A DNA stretch of 64,000 nucleotides from an uncultured Coriobacteriaceae bacterium (lineage in GTDB: Bacteria; Actinomycetota; Coriobacteriia; Coriobacteriales; Atopobiaceae), in assembly GCA_902786015.1 (NCBI GenBank), contig CADAAU010000008.1, positions 62,001 to 126,000 on the forward strand, written 5' to 3'. The first letter of the stretch is position 1. Every line of letters starts with the position of its first letter. The notes under the pieces are model-generated. The model searched no databases and had not been told where the DNA came from. It worked only from the letters and a program-made list of their open reading frames with translations. The position numbers and the translations under genes are program-made. Positions 36,759 to 44,839 of this stretch are shown here, one piece after another.

Positions 36759-38009
36759 TCACTTCTCCAAGATTTTGCAGTCTTCCAGTCGCGCGCGGCC
36801 TTTAACGATGTCTTCCGCCAACGCCCTACAACTCGGTGCGCCACAGGCACCGCAGTCAATGCCGGGAAGCATGCCACGTAGCTTTTGGATATCGGCCATC
36901 ATCCTCATGGATTCTGCCATGTTTTGCGATAGCTGTGTAATCGGCTTATATGTTGGAAGCTCATTGAACAGGTAGAGCTCGGGTATGTACTCCTGCTCTT
37001 CCTTAGACAAGAAGTTCTTTGACACGGGCAAATAGCGCCTGAGTGACTGGAGCCTGGTCTTTGCAATGAAGGGATTCTGCACCGTAAGCACGCCACCAAC
37101 ACAGCCTCCCGTACACGCGTCAAGCTCGATGAACTTCACCGGCGGAATGTTTCCGTTCTCGATTTGGTCGAGTACATTGATTACGTTCTCAATACCGTCG
37201 GCTGCGAGGTATTCGTCATTGAACAGGGCGGTTGCCTCTCCCCCGGAAGTCGCCCAACCGATTCCGACCATACCGGATTCCGTCATCGAATGGACTTCTT
37301 CATCTCGTGACATCTTGCTAATAAGCGCAAAGTAAACGTCGCTCATAGAGACGACAACGTCGACTTGGCTCTTGTAGTCTGCAAAACCGTTCTTTACATA
37401 GCTCGCCTTCGCGGGACAGGGCGATATGAAACAAACCCCGATATCTGCATCCGAGAGCTCGGGATGTGCCTCTTTTGCCCTCTGCCTGGCGAGTGTGGCC
37501 GCCACCTCCATGGGCGGAAGCATATGCATGACGTTATCGTTGAGCGATGGAAAGCGAAGCGCGATAAGACGCACGATCACCGGACATGCAGAGCTGATGA
37601 TGGGCAGCTTGACCCCTTCCGTCTTGAGGTACTGCCTCGTATATGCGGATACGAGCTCCGCTGCCTTGGAAACCTCAAAGACGTCATCAAATCCAATCTT
37701 TAGCAACCCGTCCAAAACGTAGTCCACGTCGTCCAGGTTGTCGAACTGGCCGTAGAGCGATGGCGCAGGTAAGGCTATTTTGTACCGGAATCGATTCATG
37801 GCATCGAGCTTTTCGATAACGGCCTTCTTTGCCTTGTTGTCGCATGTGCGTATGCACTCGCCGCAATCGATGCAGCGGGCGTCATTGATCTTTGCGTGAC
37901 CATCGCTTATTCGAATTGCCTCAGTCGGACATCTTCTTAGGCAGTTCGTACAGCCGGTGCATCGGCTGACATCCAACTGGACAGAATGCTCATAGATACT
38001 GCTCGTCAT
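36759..38009 (-). CDS. [FeFe]-hydrogenase-like sensory protein (HydS/HsfB type)
   Basis: A 416-aa protein. Two ferredoxin-type [4Fe-4S] motifs open it (CTGCTNCLRRCP, CIDCGECIRTC). An H-cluster-like domain follows with L1 SSACPVI, L2 SPCPAK and L3 DACTGGCVGG, then a C-terminal CGACGAPSCRALAEDI four-Cys Fe-S motif. The ligand Cys of all three loops are kept, but the proton-transfer Cys (first C of TSCCP) is Ala and the Glu of MPCxxKxxE is missing. This is the pattern of slow, sensory HydS-like proteins rather than turnover enzymes. It sits in the middle of the regulatory block. A role in sensing H2 or ferredoxin redox state is inference. Confidence 0.87.
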   Translation of the reverse strand: MTSSIYEHSVQLDVSRCTGCTNCLRRCPTEAIRISDGHAKINDARCIDCGECIRTCDNKAKKAVIEKLDAMNRFRYKIALPAPSLYGQFDNLDDVDYVLDGLLKIGFDDVFEVSKAAELVSAYTRQYLKTEGVKLPIISSACPVIVRLIALRFPSLNDNVMHMLPPMEVAATLARQRAKEAHPELSDADIGVCFISPCPAKASYVKNGFADYKSQVDVVVSMSDVYFALISKMSRDEEVHSMTESGMVGIGWATSGGEATALFNDEYLAADGIENVINVLDQIENGNIPPVKFIELDACTGGCVGGVLTVQNPFIAKTRLQSLRRYLPVSKNFLSKEEQEYIPELYLFNELPTYKPITQLSQNMAESMRMMADIQKLRGMLPGIDCGACGAPSCRALAEDIVKGRARLEDCKILEK

Positions 38010-38042
38010 TACATCCCACCTATAACAATGGACGTTATGCCT

Positions 38043-38468
38043 TTAGGCCAGGTTTACGCGCATGGTTATGGTAGTTCCTTCTCCAATAACGGTGTCGATA
38101 CTCATGGAGTCGGTGTAGCGCTTCATGTTTGGCAAACCCATGCCGGCTCCGAATCCCAAGGACCGAATGCTATCCGTAGCGGTAGAGAACCCCTCCTGCA
38201 TTGCCTGTTCGACGTTCTGTATTCCAGGCCCTCGGTCCTCAAGCACAATCTCGATGTACTCCTCGGTTACCACCACGTCAGCGGTTCCGCCATTCGCGTG
38301 GATTACCATGTTTATTTCGCCTTCATACATGGCAATGGATACACGGCGAATGATTGCGGGCGACAATCCGAGCTGGCGGAGATTCTTTTTTACTTGCGTG
38401 GAAGCCTGGCCGGCCGAGGTAAAGTTGTCGCCGTCTACGTCAAAGTGAAATACAAGGGAATCAGACAT
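38043..38468 (-). CDS. RsbW-like anti-sigma-factor-type ATPase
   Basis: A 141-aa GHKL ATPase of the serine kinase/anti-sigma type: YEGEINMVIHANGG (N box), LEDRGPGI (G1), and GAGMGLPNMKRYTD (G2). The start at 38468 overlaps the end of the upstream DRTGG gene by 8 bp and gives the typical N-terminus; the ORF extension is non-conserved. No sigma factor or anti-anti-sigma partner is in the window, so its target is unknown. Its place between HydS-like and DRTGG genes suggests it reports the redox state. Confidence 0.87.
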   Translation of the reverse strand: MSDSLVFHFDVDGDNFTSAGQASTQVKKNLRQLGLSPAIIRRVSIAMYEGEINMVIHANGGTADVVVTEEYIEIVLEDRGPGIQNVEQAMQEGFSTATDSIRSLGFGAGMGLPNMKRYTDSMSIDTVIGEGTTITMRVNLA

Positions 38469-38817
38469 GAACGGCCTTCGTTCCGATAAGCCCGTTGATG
38501 TAGAGCGTTCCACAGGCATCATACATGCGCATGTCAGTCGCCATCATAACGATTCCGTCGTCTTCTGCCATTGATATCATATTCTCGTTGGGCTTCTTTG
38601 AGCGCACGAATACGATGCACTTCATATCCATCATCTCGGCCGTCCTTATTACCTGCGGGTTGACGAGTCCCGTTAGAAGTACCGCTTGGTCCTTCACATA
38701 GGCAAGAACATCGCTCATCATGTCGCTTCCGCATGCAGAATAGACGTCGCTTTCGAGCCCCTCCCCGTAACAGAGGACATCGGCGTCCAACAGATCCCTG
38801 ATCATCGAGATTTTCAT
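38461..38817 (-). CDS. DRTGG-domain protein (second copy)
   Basis: A 118-aa DRTGG-like protein: MKISMIRDLLDADVLCYGEG, then GLVNPQVIRTAEMMDMKCIV. It lies 44 bp after hndA and overlaps the anti-sigma-like gene by 8 bp, so translation is coupled. Sequence differs clearly from the first copy at 36423-36749, so this is not a recent duplication. Confidence 0.83.
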   Translation of the reverse strand: MKISMIRDLLDADVLCYGEGLESDVYSACGSDMMSDVLAYVKDQAVLLTGLVNPQVIRTAEMMDMKCIVFVRSKKPNENMISMAEDDGIVMMATDMRMYDACGTLYINGLIGTKAVHV

Positions 38818-38861
38818 GTTTCTTGTCCCTCTATGCGTGTCACTCCGTTTGGAATCACCAA

Positions 38862-39359
38862 TTAGCTAGCGTACTTCGCCAAGATGTCGTCCACGTCATC
38901 GGGAACAAGACGGCCATATACCTCTTCGTTCACGGTGAGGACGGGCGCCAAGCCACAAGCACCTATGCAACGGCATGCCTCAAGAGAGAACTTTCCGTCG
39001 GCCGTGCATTCGCCAACATCGATTCCGAGCTTTTCCTTGAGCTTCTCGAGGACGTCTCCCGACCCCTTTACGTAGCAAGCAGTGCCAAGGCAAACAGAGA
39101 TGTTGTAATCACCCTTGGGCGAAAGTGCGAACTGAGCGTAGAACGTAGCGACACCGTACACCTTCTCTAGCGGAACGCCCATTCCCTCAGCAATCATCTC
39201 TTGGACCTCGATGGGCAGATAACCATAGATGTCCTGAGCCTTTTGCATGACAACCATGACGTTGCTCTTGTCGTGGCAATTCTCGGCAATAACGGCCTTG
39301 AGTTGCTCCTCCTGCTCCTTGGTCCCCCTAAAAGGAAGGGTGCTAATCTTCTTTTGCAT
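38862..39359 (-). CDS. hndA: NuoE-like [2Fe-2S] hydrogenase subunit HndA
   Basis: A 165-aa protein and the first gene of the ten-gene operon. The NuoE/HydC-type [2Fe-2S] thioredoxin-like domain shows VYGVATFYAQFALSP, CLGTACYVKG and CRCIGACGLAP (four ligand Cys). Together with HndB, HndC and HndD it would form the NAD(P)-coupled, ferredoxin-linked hydrogenase. The ATG is preceded by AAGGGGGATTCG. No Rex-like operator could be recognised upstream. Confidence 0.93.
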   Translation of the reverse strand: MQKKISTLPFRGTKEQEEQLKAVIAENCHDKSNVMVVMQKAQDIYGYLPIEVQEMIAEGMGVPLEKVYGVATFYAQFALSPKGDYNISVCLGTACYVKGSGDVLEKLKEKLGIDVGECTADGKFSLEACRCIGACGLAPVLTVNEEVYGRLVPDDVDDILAKYAS

Positions 39360-39677
39360 TGATTCGAATCCCCCTTATCGAATAACAACGTTCATCTTGG
39401 ACCCATGCTTCGTCCGCCGTGCCATATAACCAAGCATCAGCTGATTCGGCTTAATCTATAATACCCTACCAGAAACCAACCGAAAACGGGCTTCATCTTT
39501 GGGCAACCATTACGCATATATAGTAGAGGCTGCACAATCCTCATAGCGCCCACCAATGTTTCGGATGCGTGCCATCTACCGTCTTTACGTGCATGTCTTG
39601 CATGAGAGTTGTAGAATTACGCTTTGTATCGCAAGTGAGCGTGCGAATCATTCTCGCGCAAATGAAAGGAAGGCTAC
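39360..39677. other. Divergent intergenic region between hndA and the DUF349 gene
   Basis: 318 bp without an ORF. It must hold the promoters for both directions. A TATAAT hexamer lies at about 39456-39461 and TATAGT near 39520 on the plus strand, but neither has a convincing -35 at proper distance, so I do not call promoters. The sequence gattcgaatcccc just upstream of hndA resembles a T-loop by chance only; no tRNA folds here. Confidence 0.4.
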
Positions 39678-40874
39678 ATGGATTCCGAAGCGAACCTCGT
39701 GCAAGACCTCTCCAATGACGATGTCGTGGCAGAAACTCCAACGAATGCCCCCACGTCCCCGGAGGACTCAACTATAGAAGACGGAAGCATCCCTGTGGCA
39801 CAGAGCACGGAGTCGGAGGTGACCGCGCCAGAGTCTGAGGGCGGCGGCACCGATGACGCTTCGGTGGAGGCCGCATCCGAAGCAGAAGCCGCTTCGGACG
39901 AGCAGCCTCAACCTGAGGCCGATGGCGACGCAATTGTTGCGACGACCGACGTTCCGCCCGCTCAGTCAAAGATGGAGATTGCCCGTATCGCCAAAGAAGC
40001 ACTCATTGAGCGCGCAAAGGAGCTTGAGGACTCCTCTGATTGGCGCAAGACGAGCGATGCTCAGCGCGTACTGATGGACGAATGGAGAGCGGCCGGATAC
40101 GCTGGCAAGGAACTCAACGACAAACTGTGGGAGGAGTTCCGTGCTTCGCGGGACAAGTTCTTTACGCGGAGGGACGAGCACTACACCGAGCTTCGTGCAC
40201 AACAGGCTGAGGTCGTCGAGGCAAAGAAGCAGATTATCGCCGAGGCCAAGCAGCTAACTGCCGAAGTCCAGAACTGGGTGAGGACCTCTGACGAGCTCAA
40301 TAACCTCATGGATCGCTGGAAAGCCGCGGGCAATGCCGGTAGAGACAACGAGCGCGTGCTCTGGGAAGAATTCAATGGCATTCGTCGTGATTTTAGAAAC
40401 CGTCGCAAGGCCGATCTTGCAGAACGCCGAGCCAACGAGCGTGCATGCGCGGACATCAAGCGCAAGATTGTTGATGAGGCGAAGGCCATCGCCGACTCTC
40501 AAGAGTACATTCGCGAGAACAGCGACCGCATGCGACAGCTCAACGACGAGTACAAGGCAGCAGGCTATGCGGGAAAACCCGCCAACGATACGCTCTGGCA
40601 AGAGTTCCGTGCCGCTCAAAACGCGTATTGGGAAGGCAACTCCGCCCGCCGCGACCAACGTCGCAAAGAGCGCGCCGAGCGTCTATCTGAGGCCGTAGAG
40701 CGCAAATCAGGCCAGATCGAGCATCTAAAAGACCAAAACGAAACACTCACGACGCGACTCGAGTCGACGCTCAATCCCGAGAAGGTCGCACAAATCAAGC
40801 GTTGGATTGAAGAGAACGAACAGCGTCTCGATGGCCTCAAAGATGACATCGACGAAATCAGACGCAAGATTTAA
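39678..40874 (+). CDS. DUF349 repeat coiled-coil protein
   Basis: A 398-aa cytoplasmic protein. The first 95 residues are acidic and low in complexity (Glu/Ala/Asp/Thr). Three DUF349 repeats follow, each with LMDxWKAAG, LWEEFR and a basic RRD/RRK helix (about 115-180, 190-255, 265-330), then a C-terminal coiled coil. DUF349 proteins are widespread and poorly understood. GAAAGGAAGG precedes the ATG. It ends at a good terminator. Confidence 0.88.
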   Translation: MDSEANLVQDLSNDDVVAETPTNAPTSPEDSTIEDGSIPVAQSTESEVTAPESEGGGTDDASVEAASEAEAASDEQPQPEADGDAIVATTDVPPAQSKMEIARIAKEALIERAKELEDSSDWRKTSDAQRVLMDEWRAAGYAGKELNDKLWEEFRASRDKFFTRRDEHYTELRAQQAEVVEAKKQIIAEAKQLTAEVQNWVRTSDELNNLMDRWKAAGNAGRDNERVLWEEFNGIRRDFRNRRKADLAERRANERACADIKRKIVDEAKAIADSQEYIRENSDRMRQLNDEYKAAGYAGKPANDTLWQEFRAAQNAYWEGNSARRDQRRKERAERLSEAVERKSGQIEHLKDQNETLTTRLESTLNPEKVAQIKRWIEENEQRLDGLKDDIDEIRRKI

Positions 40875-40892
40875 GCGGACATAGGCAATCTT

Positions 40893-40924
40893 GGCCAGCG
40901 ATACGTCGCTGGCCTCTTTGTTTT
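40893..40924 (+). terminator. Terminator after the DUF349 gene
   Basis: A perfect 9-bp stem ggccagcga / tcgctggcc with a tacg tetraloop, followed by TCTTTGTTTT. The mgtC-like gene's ribosome-binding site begins right behind it, so readthrough or a promoter overlapping the hairpin must drive mgtC. Confidence 0.85.
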
Positions 40925-40938
40925 GGGAAGGAGTTCCG

Positions 40939-41637
40939 ATGTTTGGAGTCGCATCCGAGGTCGTAGCGTCATGGAGCCCCCTTGCAGTGTTTCTCAGGCT
41001 CCTCCTTGCCACCATTACGGGAATAATCATAGGTGCCGAACGCGAGATTCACAACAAGGACGCAGGCATGAAAACGCACGTGCTCGTCTGTGTCGGCGCG
41101 GCGTTATGCATGATCGTAAGCCAGTACATTCAGGAACGAGGTCTGGGCAACCTAGACATGAGCCGCATAGGTGCGCAGGTTGTGAGTGGCGTTGGCTTTC
41201 TTGGCGTGGGCACCATAATCGTCACCGGCACCAACGAGGTCCGCGGTCTCACCACGGCCGCAGGATTATGGGCAAGCGCCTGCATAGGACTTGCTGCCGG
41301 CATCGGCTTTCTTGACGGAACCGTACTCGCACTCTGTTTTGTGCTCTTCACCTTCGTAATACTTCGTCGCATAGACGCCCGAATGCATCTAGCCAACTAT
41401 GAGTTCGATTTGTATGTTGAGCTCGAAACAAATCGCAGTGTCAAGCACTTGCTTCATTTCCTGCGCAAGATTGGTGCCAACTACTCGAACTTGCGCATAA
41501 AGAAGAGTGCGGCAGAAGGAGACGGCCCTCTCGTTACCATGCATATTGATCTGGACGCCAAAGGCGACCTCATTCGCCAAGCGGTGGTAGAAGAAGTAGA
41601 CTCTTTGGACTACGTTTACTACACCGAGGATTATTAG
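40939..41637 (+). CDS. MgtC/SapB-family membrane protein
   Basis: A 232-aa protein. Start at 40939 follows GGAAGGAG; the upstream extension falls inside the terminator. Four or five hydrophobic helices fill the first 140 residues with the MgtC signature: LRLLLATITGIIIGAERE, KTHVLVCVGAALCMIV, SGVGFLGVGTIIV and VRGLTTAAGLWASACIGLA. The C-terminal 85 residues form a soluble ACT-like domain. Linked to Mg2+ homeostasis and virulence in other bacteria; its role here is unknown. It starts a small operon with the next two genes. Confidence 0.9.
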   Translation: MFGVASEVVASWSPLAVFLRLLLATITGIIIGAEREIHNKDAGMKTHVLVCVGAALCMIVSQYIQERGLGNLDMSRIGAQVVSGVGFLGVGTIIVTGTNEVRGLTTAAGLWASACIGLAAGIGFLDGTVLALCFVLFTFVILRRIDARMHLANYEFDLYVELETNRSVKHLLHFLRKIGANYSNLRIKKSAAEGDGPLVTMHIDLDAKGDLIRQAVVEEVDSLDYVYYTEDY

Positions 41638-41645
41638 GAGATAAG

Positions 41646-41819
41646 ATGGCTGACGCACAGAACAGCGAGATGGATTCTGAGCTCGCATTTCTCAACGCAA
41701 TGCAAGCATTTCGTTCCGCACGTGATTCTGGGGACTTAGAGGCAGCGGCGGCGGCTGAGGAAGCTTGGCGGCAGTTAGTGCGCGACGAGCTGAAGTCCGG
41801 TTCCGGCAAGGACTCCTAA
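41646..41819 (+). CDS. Small hypothetical protein, 57 aa
   Basis: A short ORF starting MADAQNSEMDSELAFLNAMQ and ending KSGSGKDS. TTAGGAGATAAG stands before its ATG, it lies 8 bp after the mgtC stop, and the esterase gene begins 1 bp after its own stop. It is Ala/Glu-rich, with a central helix (DLEAAAAAEEAWRQLVRDEL) and no Cys or membrane segment. The tight packing and strong ribosome-binding site argue that it is translated. Function unknown. Confidence 0.7.
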   Translation: MADAQNSEMDSELAFLNAMQAFRSARDSGDLEAAAAAEEAWRQLVRDELKSGSGKDS

Positions 41820-41820
41820 C

Positions 41821-42591
41821 ATGCTGGTTCAGCAAGATTCGTGGTATTGGCCCAATAGGGAATCGCGATTGCTGCATATCTATCTTCCAAACTGGTACTA
41901 CGATTCCGACGAACGCTTTCCCGTCACATACTTCTTTGACGGGAACGACCTCTTTTATGACGAGTACTCCTCATACGGTAGAAGCTGGAGGCTGCACCGC
42001 TTCTTGGACAGATGGGAGAAGCCCATGATTGTCGTTGGGCTAGGCTGCAGCGATAACGACACCGAACGAATTCAGGAATACAGCCCCTATTCCAAACGTT
42101 CCTTTGGACAAGAGATCCAAGGACTTGGCGAGCAGACCATACAGTGGATAGAGCACGACGTTAAGCCTGCTATTGATGCCCAGTTCAGAACATGGCCGCA
42201 TCGCGAGGCAACGGGAATAATCGGCTCAAGCTTGGGTGGTTTGATGAGTCTTTATGCAACCATCTGCCACAACAATACCTTTGGTAAGGCCGGGGCCCTC
42301 TCGACAGGCATCAGATTCAACCGAAGAAATCTATTGCGAGACCTCAACGTATGCGAAGTGTCTCCCGATACGCGCGTCTTCATGTCGTGGGGCGAGCACG
42401 AGGCAGGAAGAATCTATGCGCAGGGCGATACCGCAGAATCGCGTGCGACATGGCAGCTCGCGCACATGCTCGAATCACGCGGAACCGCCGTCATGACGCA
42501 ATACGTTCGCGGCGGTCGTCATCGCAACTCTGATTGGGAACGACAAGTCCCTCGTATGATGGACTTTCTTTGGCTCGACCGACGTTGGTAG
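41821..42591 (+). CDS. Alpha/beta-hydrolase of the esterase D (Fes-like) family
   Basis: A 256-aa protein. The start RLLHIYLPNWYYD followed by RFPVTYFFDGNDLF is typical of esterase D/tributyrin-like enzymes. The nucleophile elbow is IIGSSLGGLMSLYA (Ser near residue 142), a probable acid lies in MSWGEHEAG, and the His is in GGRHRNSDWERQVP. It has no signal peptide, so it is cytoplasmic. It follows the 57-aa ORF by 1 bp and ends before a strong terminator. Substrate unknown. Confidence 0.83.
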   Translation: MLVQQDSWYWPNRESRLLHIYLPNWYYDSDERFPVTYFFDGNDLFYDEYSSYGRSWRLHRFLDRWEKPMIVVGLGCSDNDTERIQEYSPYSKRSFGQEIQGLGEQTIQWIEHDVKPAIDAQFRTWPHREATGIIGSSLGGLMSLYATICHNNTFGKAGALSTGIRFNRRNLLRDLNVCEVSPDTRVFMSWGEHEAGRIYAQGDTAESRATWQLAHMLESRGTAVMTQYVRGGRHRNSDWERQVPRMMDFLWLDRRW

Positions 42592-42642
42592 CCAATCCGT
42601 ACGGAACCGTTGGACCCCAAGCAACGCAAAACATAATACAAA

Positions 42643-42677
42643 GGCGCCTTCCTCCAGTCGGTCCGGAGGAAGGCGCC
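42643..42677. terminator. Bidirectional terminator between esterase and gdhA
   Basis: A perfect 13-bp stem (ggcgccttcctcc / ggaggaaggcgcc) with a 9-nt loop, between convergent genes. An A-run precedes it, giving T-rich sequence on the minus strand. Confidence 0.85.
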
Positions 42678-42699
42678 ACAAAGTGCTTGTTTCGATCGA

Positions 42700-44055
42700 C
42701 TAAACGATACCCTGTGCCATCATGGCATCTGCAACCTTGAGGAAGCCGGCAATGTTTGCGCCCGCAACGTAGTCGCCCTCGGTAGCATACTCACGTGCGG
42801 CATCGTCGCATGCGTGGTAGATGCTCTTCATGATGTTTTGCAGACGGCCATCGACCTCTTCGAATGTCCAAGAGATATGACCGGCATTCTGGCTCATCTC
42901 CAGACCAGACACGGCTACGCCGCCAGCGTTGGCTGCCTTGCCCGGGAAGAAGGCAACGCCATTCTCTTGCAGATACTTGGTTGCGTCGAGCGTGGTAGGC
43001 ATGTTTGCACCCTCGCCCACGATCTTGCAGCCGTTAGCCACGAGCTTTTTGGCATCCTGAAGATGCAGTGTGTTCTCACGTGCGCACGGAAGCGCGATGT
43101 CGCACTTGACACCCCATACACCGCGGCCATCCTCCTCGTGCCACTCCGCATTCGGACGATACTCAAGGTACTTGGCCAGGCTTACACCACGGTCATTGCC
43201 CGAACGCTTGGCAGCATAGATGCCCTCAAGCGCCTCGACCGAAATACCCTCTGCGTCGTAGATCCAGCCCTTGGTGTCGGACACGCACACGACCGTTGCG
43301 CCAAGTTGCTCTGCCTTCTGTACCGCATAGGTCGCCACGTTGCCCGAACCATGAACGACAACGGTCTTGCCCTCAAAGGAGTCGTCGTGGCACTTAAGAT
43401 ACTCGGCCACCATGTATACCAAACCATAGCCAGTAGCCTCGGTACGAGCCAGCGATCCACCAAAAGTCAGGCCCTTGCCAGTCAGCGTGCCGGTAAACTC
43501 GTTACGCAGGCGCTTGTACTGTCCAAACATATATGCAACCTCACGGCCGCCTACGCCCAAGTCACCTGCGGGGACATCGGTATCGGGACCAATGTGACGC
43601 GAGAGCTCGGTCATGAAACTCTGGCAGAAGCGCATGATCTCCATGTTGGACTTACCCTTGGGGTCAAAGTCGGAGCCTCCCTTGCCGCCACCCATGGGAA
43701 GCGTGGTCAGAGAGTTCTTGAAGGTCTGCTCGAAGCCCAAGAACTTAAGCATGCCGAGCGTAACGGTGGGATTAAAGCGAAGGCCACCCTTGTAGGGTCC
43801 AATAGCAGAATTGTACTCTACGCGCCAACCACGGTTAACATGCACCTTGTTGTTGTCGTCGGTCCAAGGGACGCGGAACTGGATGACGCGCTCGGGCTCG
43901 ACGAGGCGCTCAAGCAGACCTGCTTCCTCGTACTCTGGGTGAGCGTCGAGTGCGGGCTGAATGGTCTCCAACACCTCAGTAGCGGCCTGTACGAACTCAG
44001 GCTGATCTACATAGCGCTCCTTGAGCTCTGCAAGGACTCTCTCTGAATATGACAT
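42700..44055 (-). CDS. gdhA: NADP-type glutamate dehydrogenase
   Basis: A 451-aa hexameric-type enzyme interconverting glutamate and 2-oxoglutarate plus ammonia. Motifs are GPYKGGLRFNPTV, the catalytic-Lys region LPMGGGKGGSDFDPKGKS, DVPAGDLGVGGRE, and the nucleotide-binding VVVHGSGNVATYAVQKA. Start at 44055 is set by AAAGGAGCAAG; the longer frame is unsupported. The near-450-aa length is that of bacterial anabolic GDH, but in amino-acid-fermenting anaerobes the same type can work in glutamate oxidation. Confidence 0.95.
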   Translation of the reverse strand: MSYSERVLAELKERYVDQPEFVQAATEVLETIQPALDAHPEYEEAGLLERLVEPERVIQFRVPWTDDNNKVHVNRGWRVEYNSAIGPYKGGLRFNPTVTLGMLKFLGFEQTFKNSLTTLPMGGGKGGSDFDPKGKSNMEIMRFCQSFMTELSRHIGPDTDVPAGDLGVGGREVAYMFGQYKRLRNEFTGTLTGKGLTFGGSLARTEATGYGLVYMVAEYLKCHDDSFEGKTVVVHGSGNVATYAVQKAEQLGATVVCVSDTKGWIYDAEGISVEALEGIYAAKRSGNDRGVSLAKYLEYRPNAEWHEEDGRGVWGVKCDIALPCARENTLHLQDAKKLVANGCKIVGEGANMPTTLDATKYLQENGVAFFPGKAANAGGVAVSGLEMSQNAGHISWTFEEVDGRLQNIMKSIYHACDDAAREYATEGDYVAGANIAGFLKVADAMMAQGIV

Positions 44056-44299
44056 TCTTGCTCCTTTCCGTTGAACATGAGGGACAGGATACGTGCCCAT
44101 TGTTGCCTGCATGTGTCGGCAACGCTCCTGTAACGTTCAATTTCATTGCACGAAATCTTTATCACGCAAGTTGTACGCAACTCTCATGCGCTCGGTTAAG
44201 CCCATACACGAACAGCGTCCACCCGCAATCGCACCTTCTTGATTCTGCTTGTCGTACAATTCAAACAGGACGGCATTCGACCAAGTGAGGGAGACCAAC

Positions 44300-44740
44300 A
44301 TGGAATACAGACAGTATGGTGACACCTATTACATGAGGCTTGACAAGGATGACGAGATAATCTCATCGATTGTGGAAGTGTGTAAATCAGAGCACATCAA
44401 GTCTGCCATCTACAGTGGAATCGGTGGATGCAAGGAGGCTCAGATCCAGACCTTTATCCCCGGTATCAAGGAATTCGAGACACGCACGATCACGGGTATG
44501 CTCGAACTTGTGTCTCTAATGGGAAATGTCATCTCCGACGACGAGGGGGAGCTCTTTCTCCATACCCACGCAATGTTCTCGTATAAGGACGGCGACAAGC
44601 ACCAAGTCGCAGCCGGTCACATCAAGTCAATAACCGTCTTGTACACCGCAGAAATCGAACTCAGACCCGTAGTTGAAGGCTCAATAAAGAGGCAGTACGA
44701 TCCCGAGACCGGAACGGGCTTCTGGAGCTTCTCCAATTAA
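44300..44740 (+). CDS. PPC-domain (DUF296) DNA-binding-like protein
   Basis: A 146-aa protein. The start at 44300 follows GAGGGAGACCAAC. It is a single PPC/DUF296 domain: LDKDDEIISSIVEVCKSEHI, YSGIGGCKEAQI, LELVSLMGNV and LFLHTHAMFSYKDG. Plant AT-hook proteins use this domain together with DNA-binding motifs, while bacterial members are stand-alone trimers of unclear function. It is divergently placed from gdhA with 244 bp between, in which I see no firm regulatory site. Confidence 0.85.
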   Translation: MEYRQYGDTYYMRLDKDDEIISSIVEVCKSEHIKSAIYSGIGGCKEAQIQTFIPGIKEFETRTITGMLELVSLMGNVISDDEGELFLHTHAMFSYKDGDKHQVAAGHIKSITVLYTAEIELRPVVEGSIKRQYDPETGTGFWSFSN

Positions 44741-44765
44741 GAGAGTCGCACTAAGACAAATACGT

Positions 44766-44807
44766 CATACGGGTGCATTTCCCTTGGATCGGAAATGCCC
44801 CCGTATG
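44766..44807. terminator. Hairpin between PPC gene and GH1 gene
   Basis: Arms catacgggtgcatttcc and ggaaatgcccccgtatg pair over 16 of 17 positions around an 8-nt loop, between convergent genes. There is no long T-run. Confidence 0.7.
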
Positions 44808-44839
44808 CTCGTACGCCCGGCTAGCTCGTCAATTGCAAC

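Noticed and set aside
39355..39375. gattcgaatcccc as the T-arm of a tRNA
   Set aside because: No acceptor or anticodon stem can be formed around it; it is part of the hndA leader with the ribosome-binding site.
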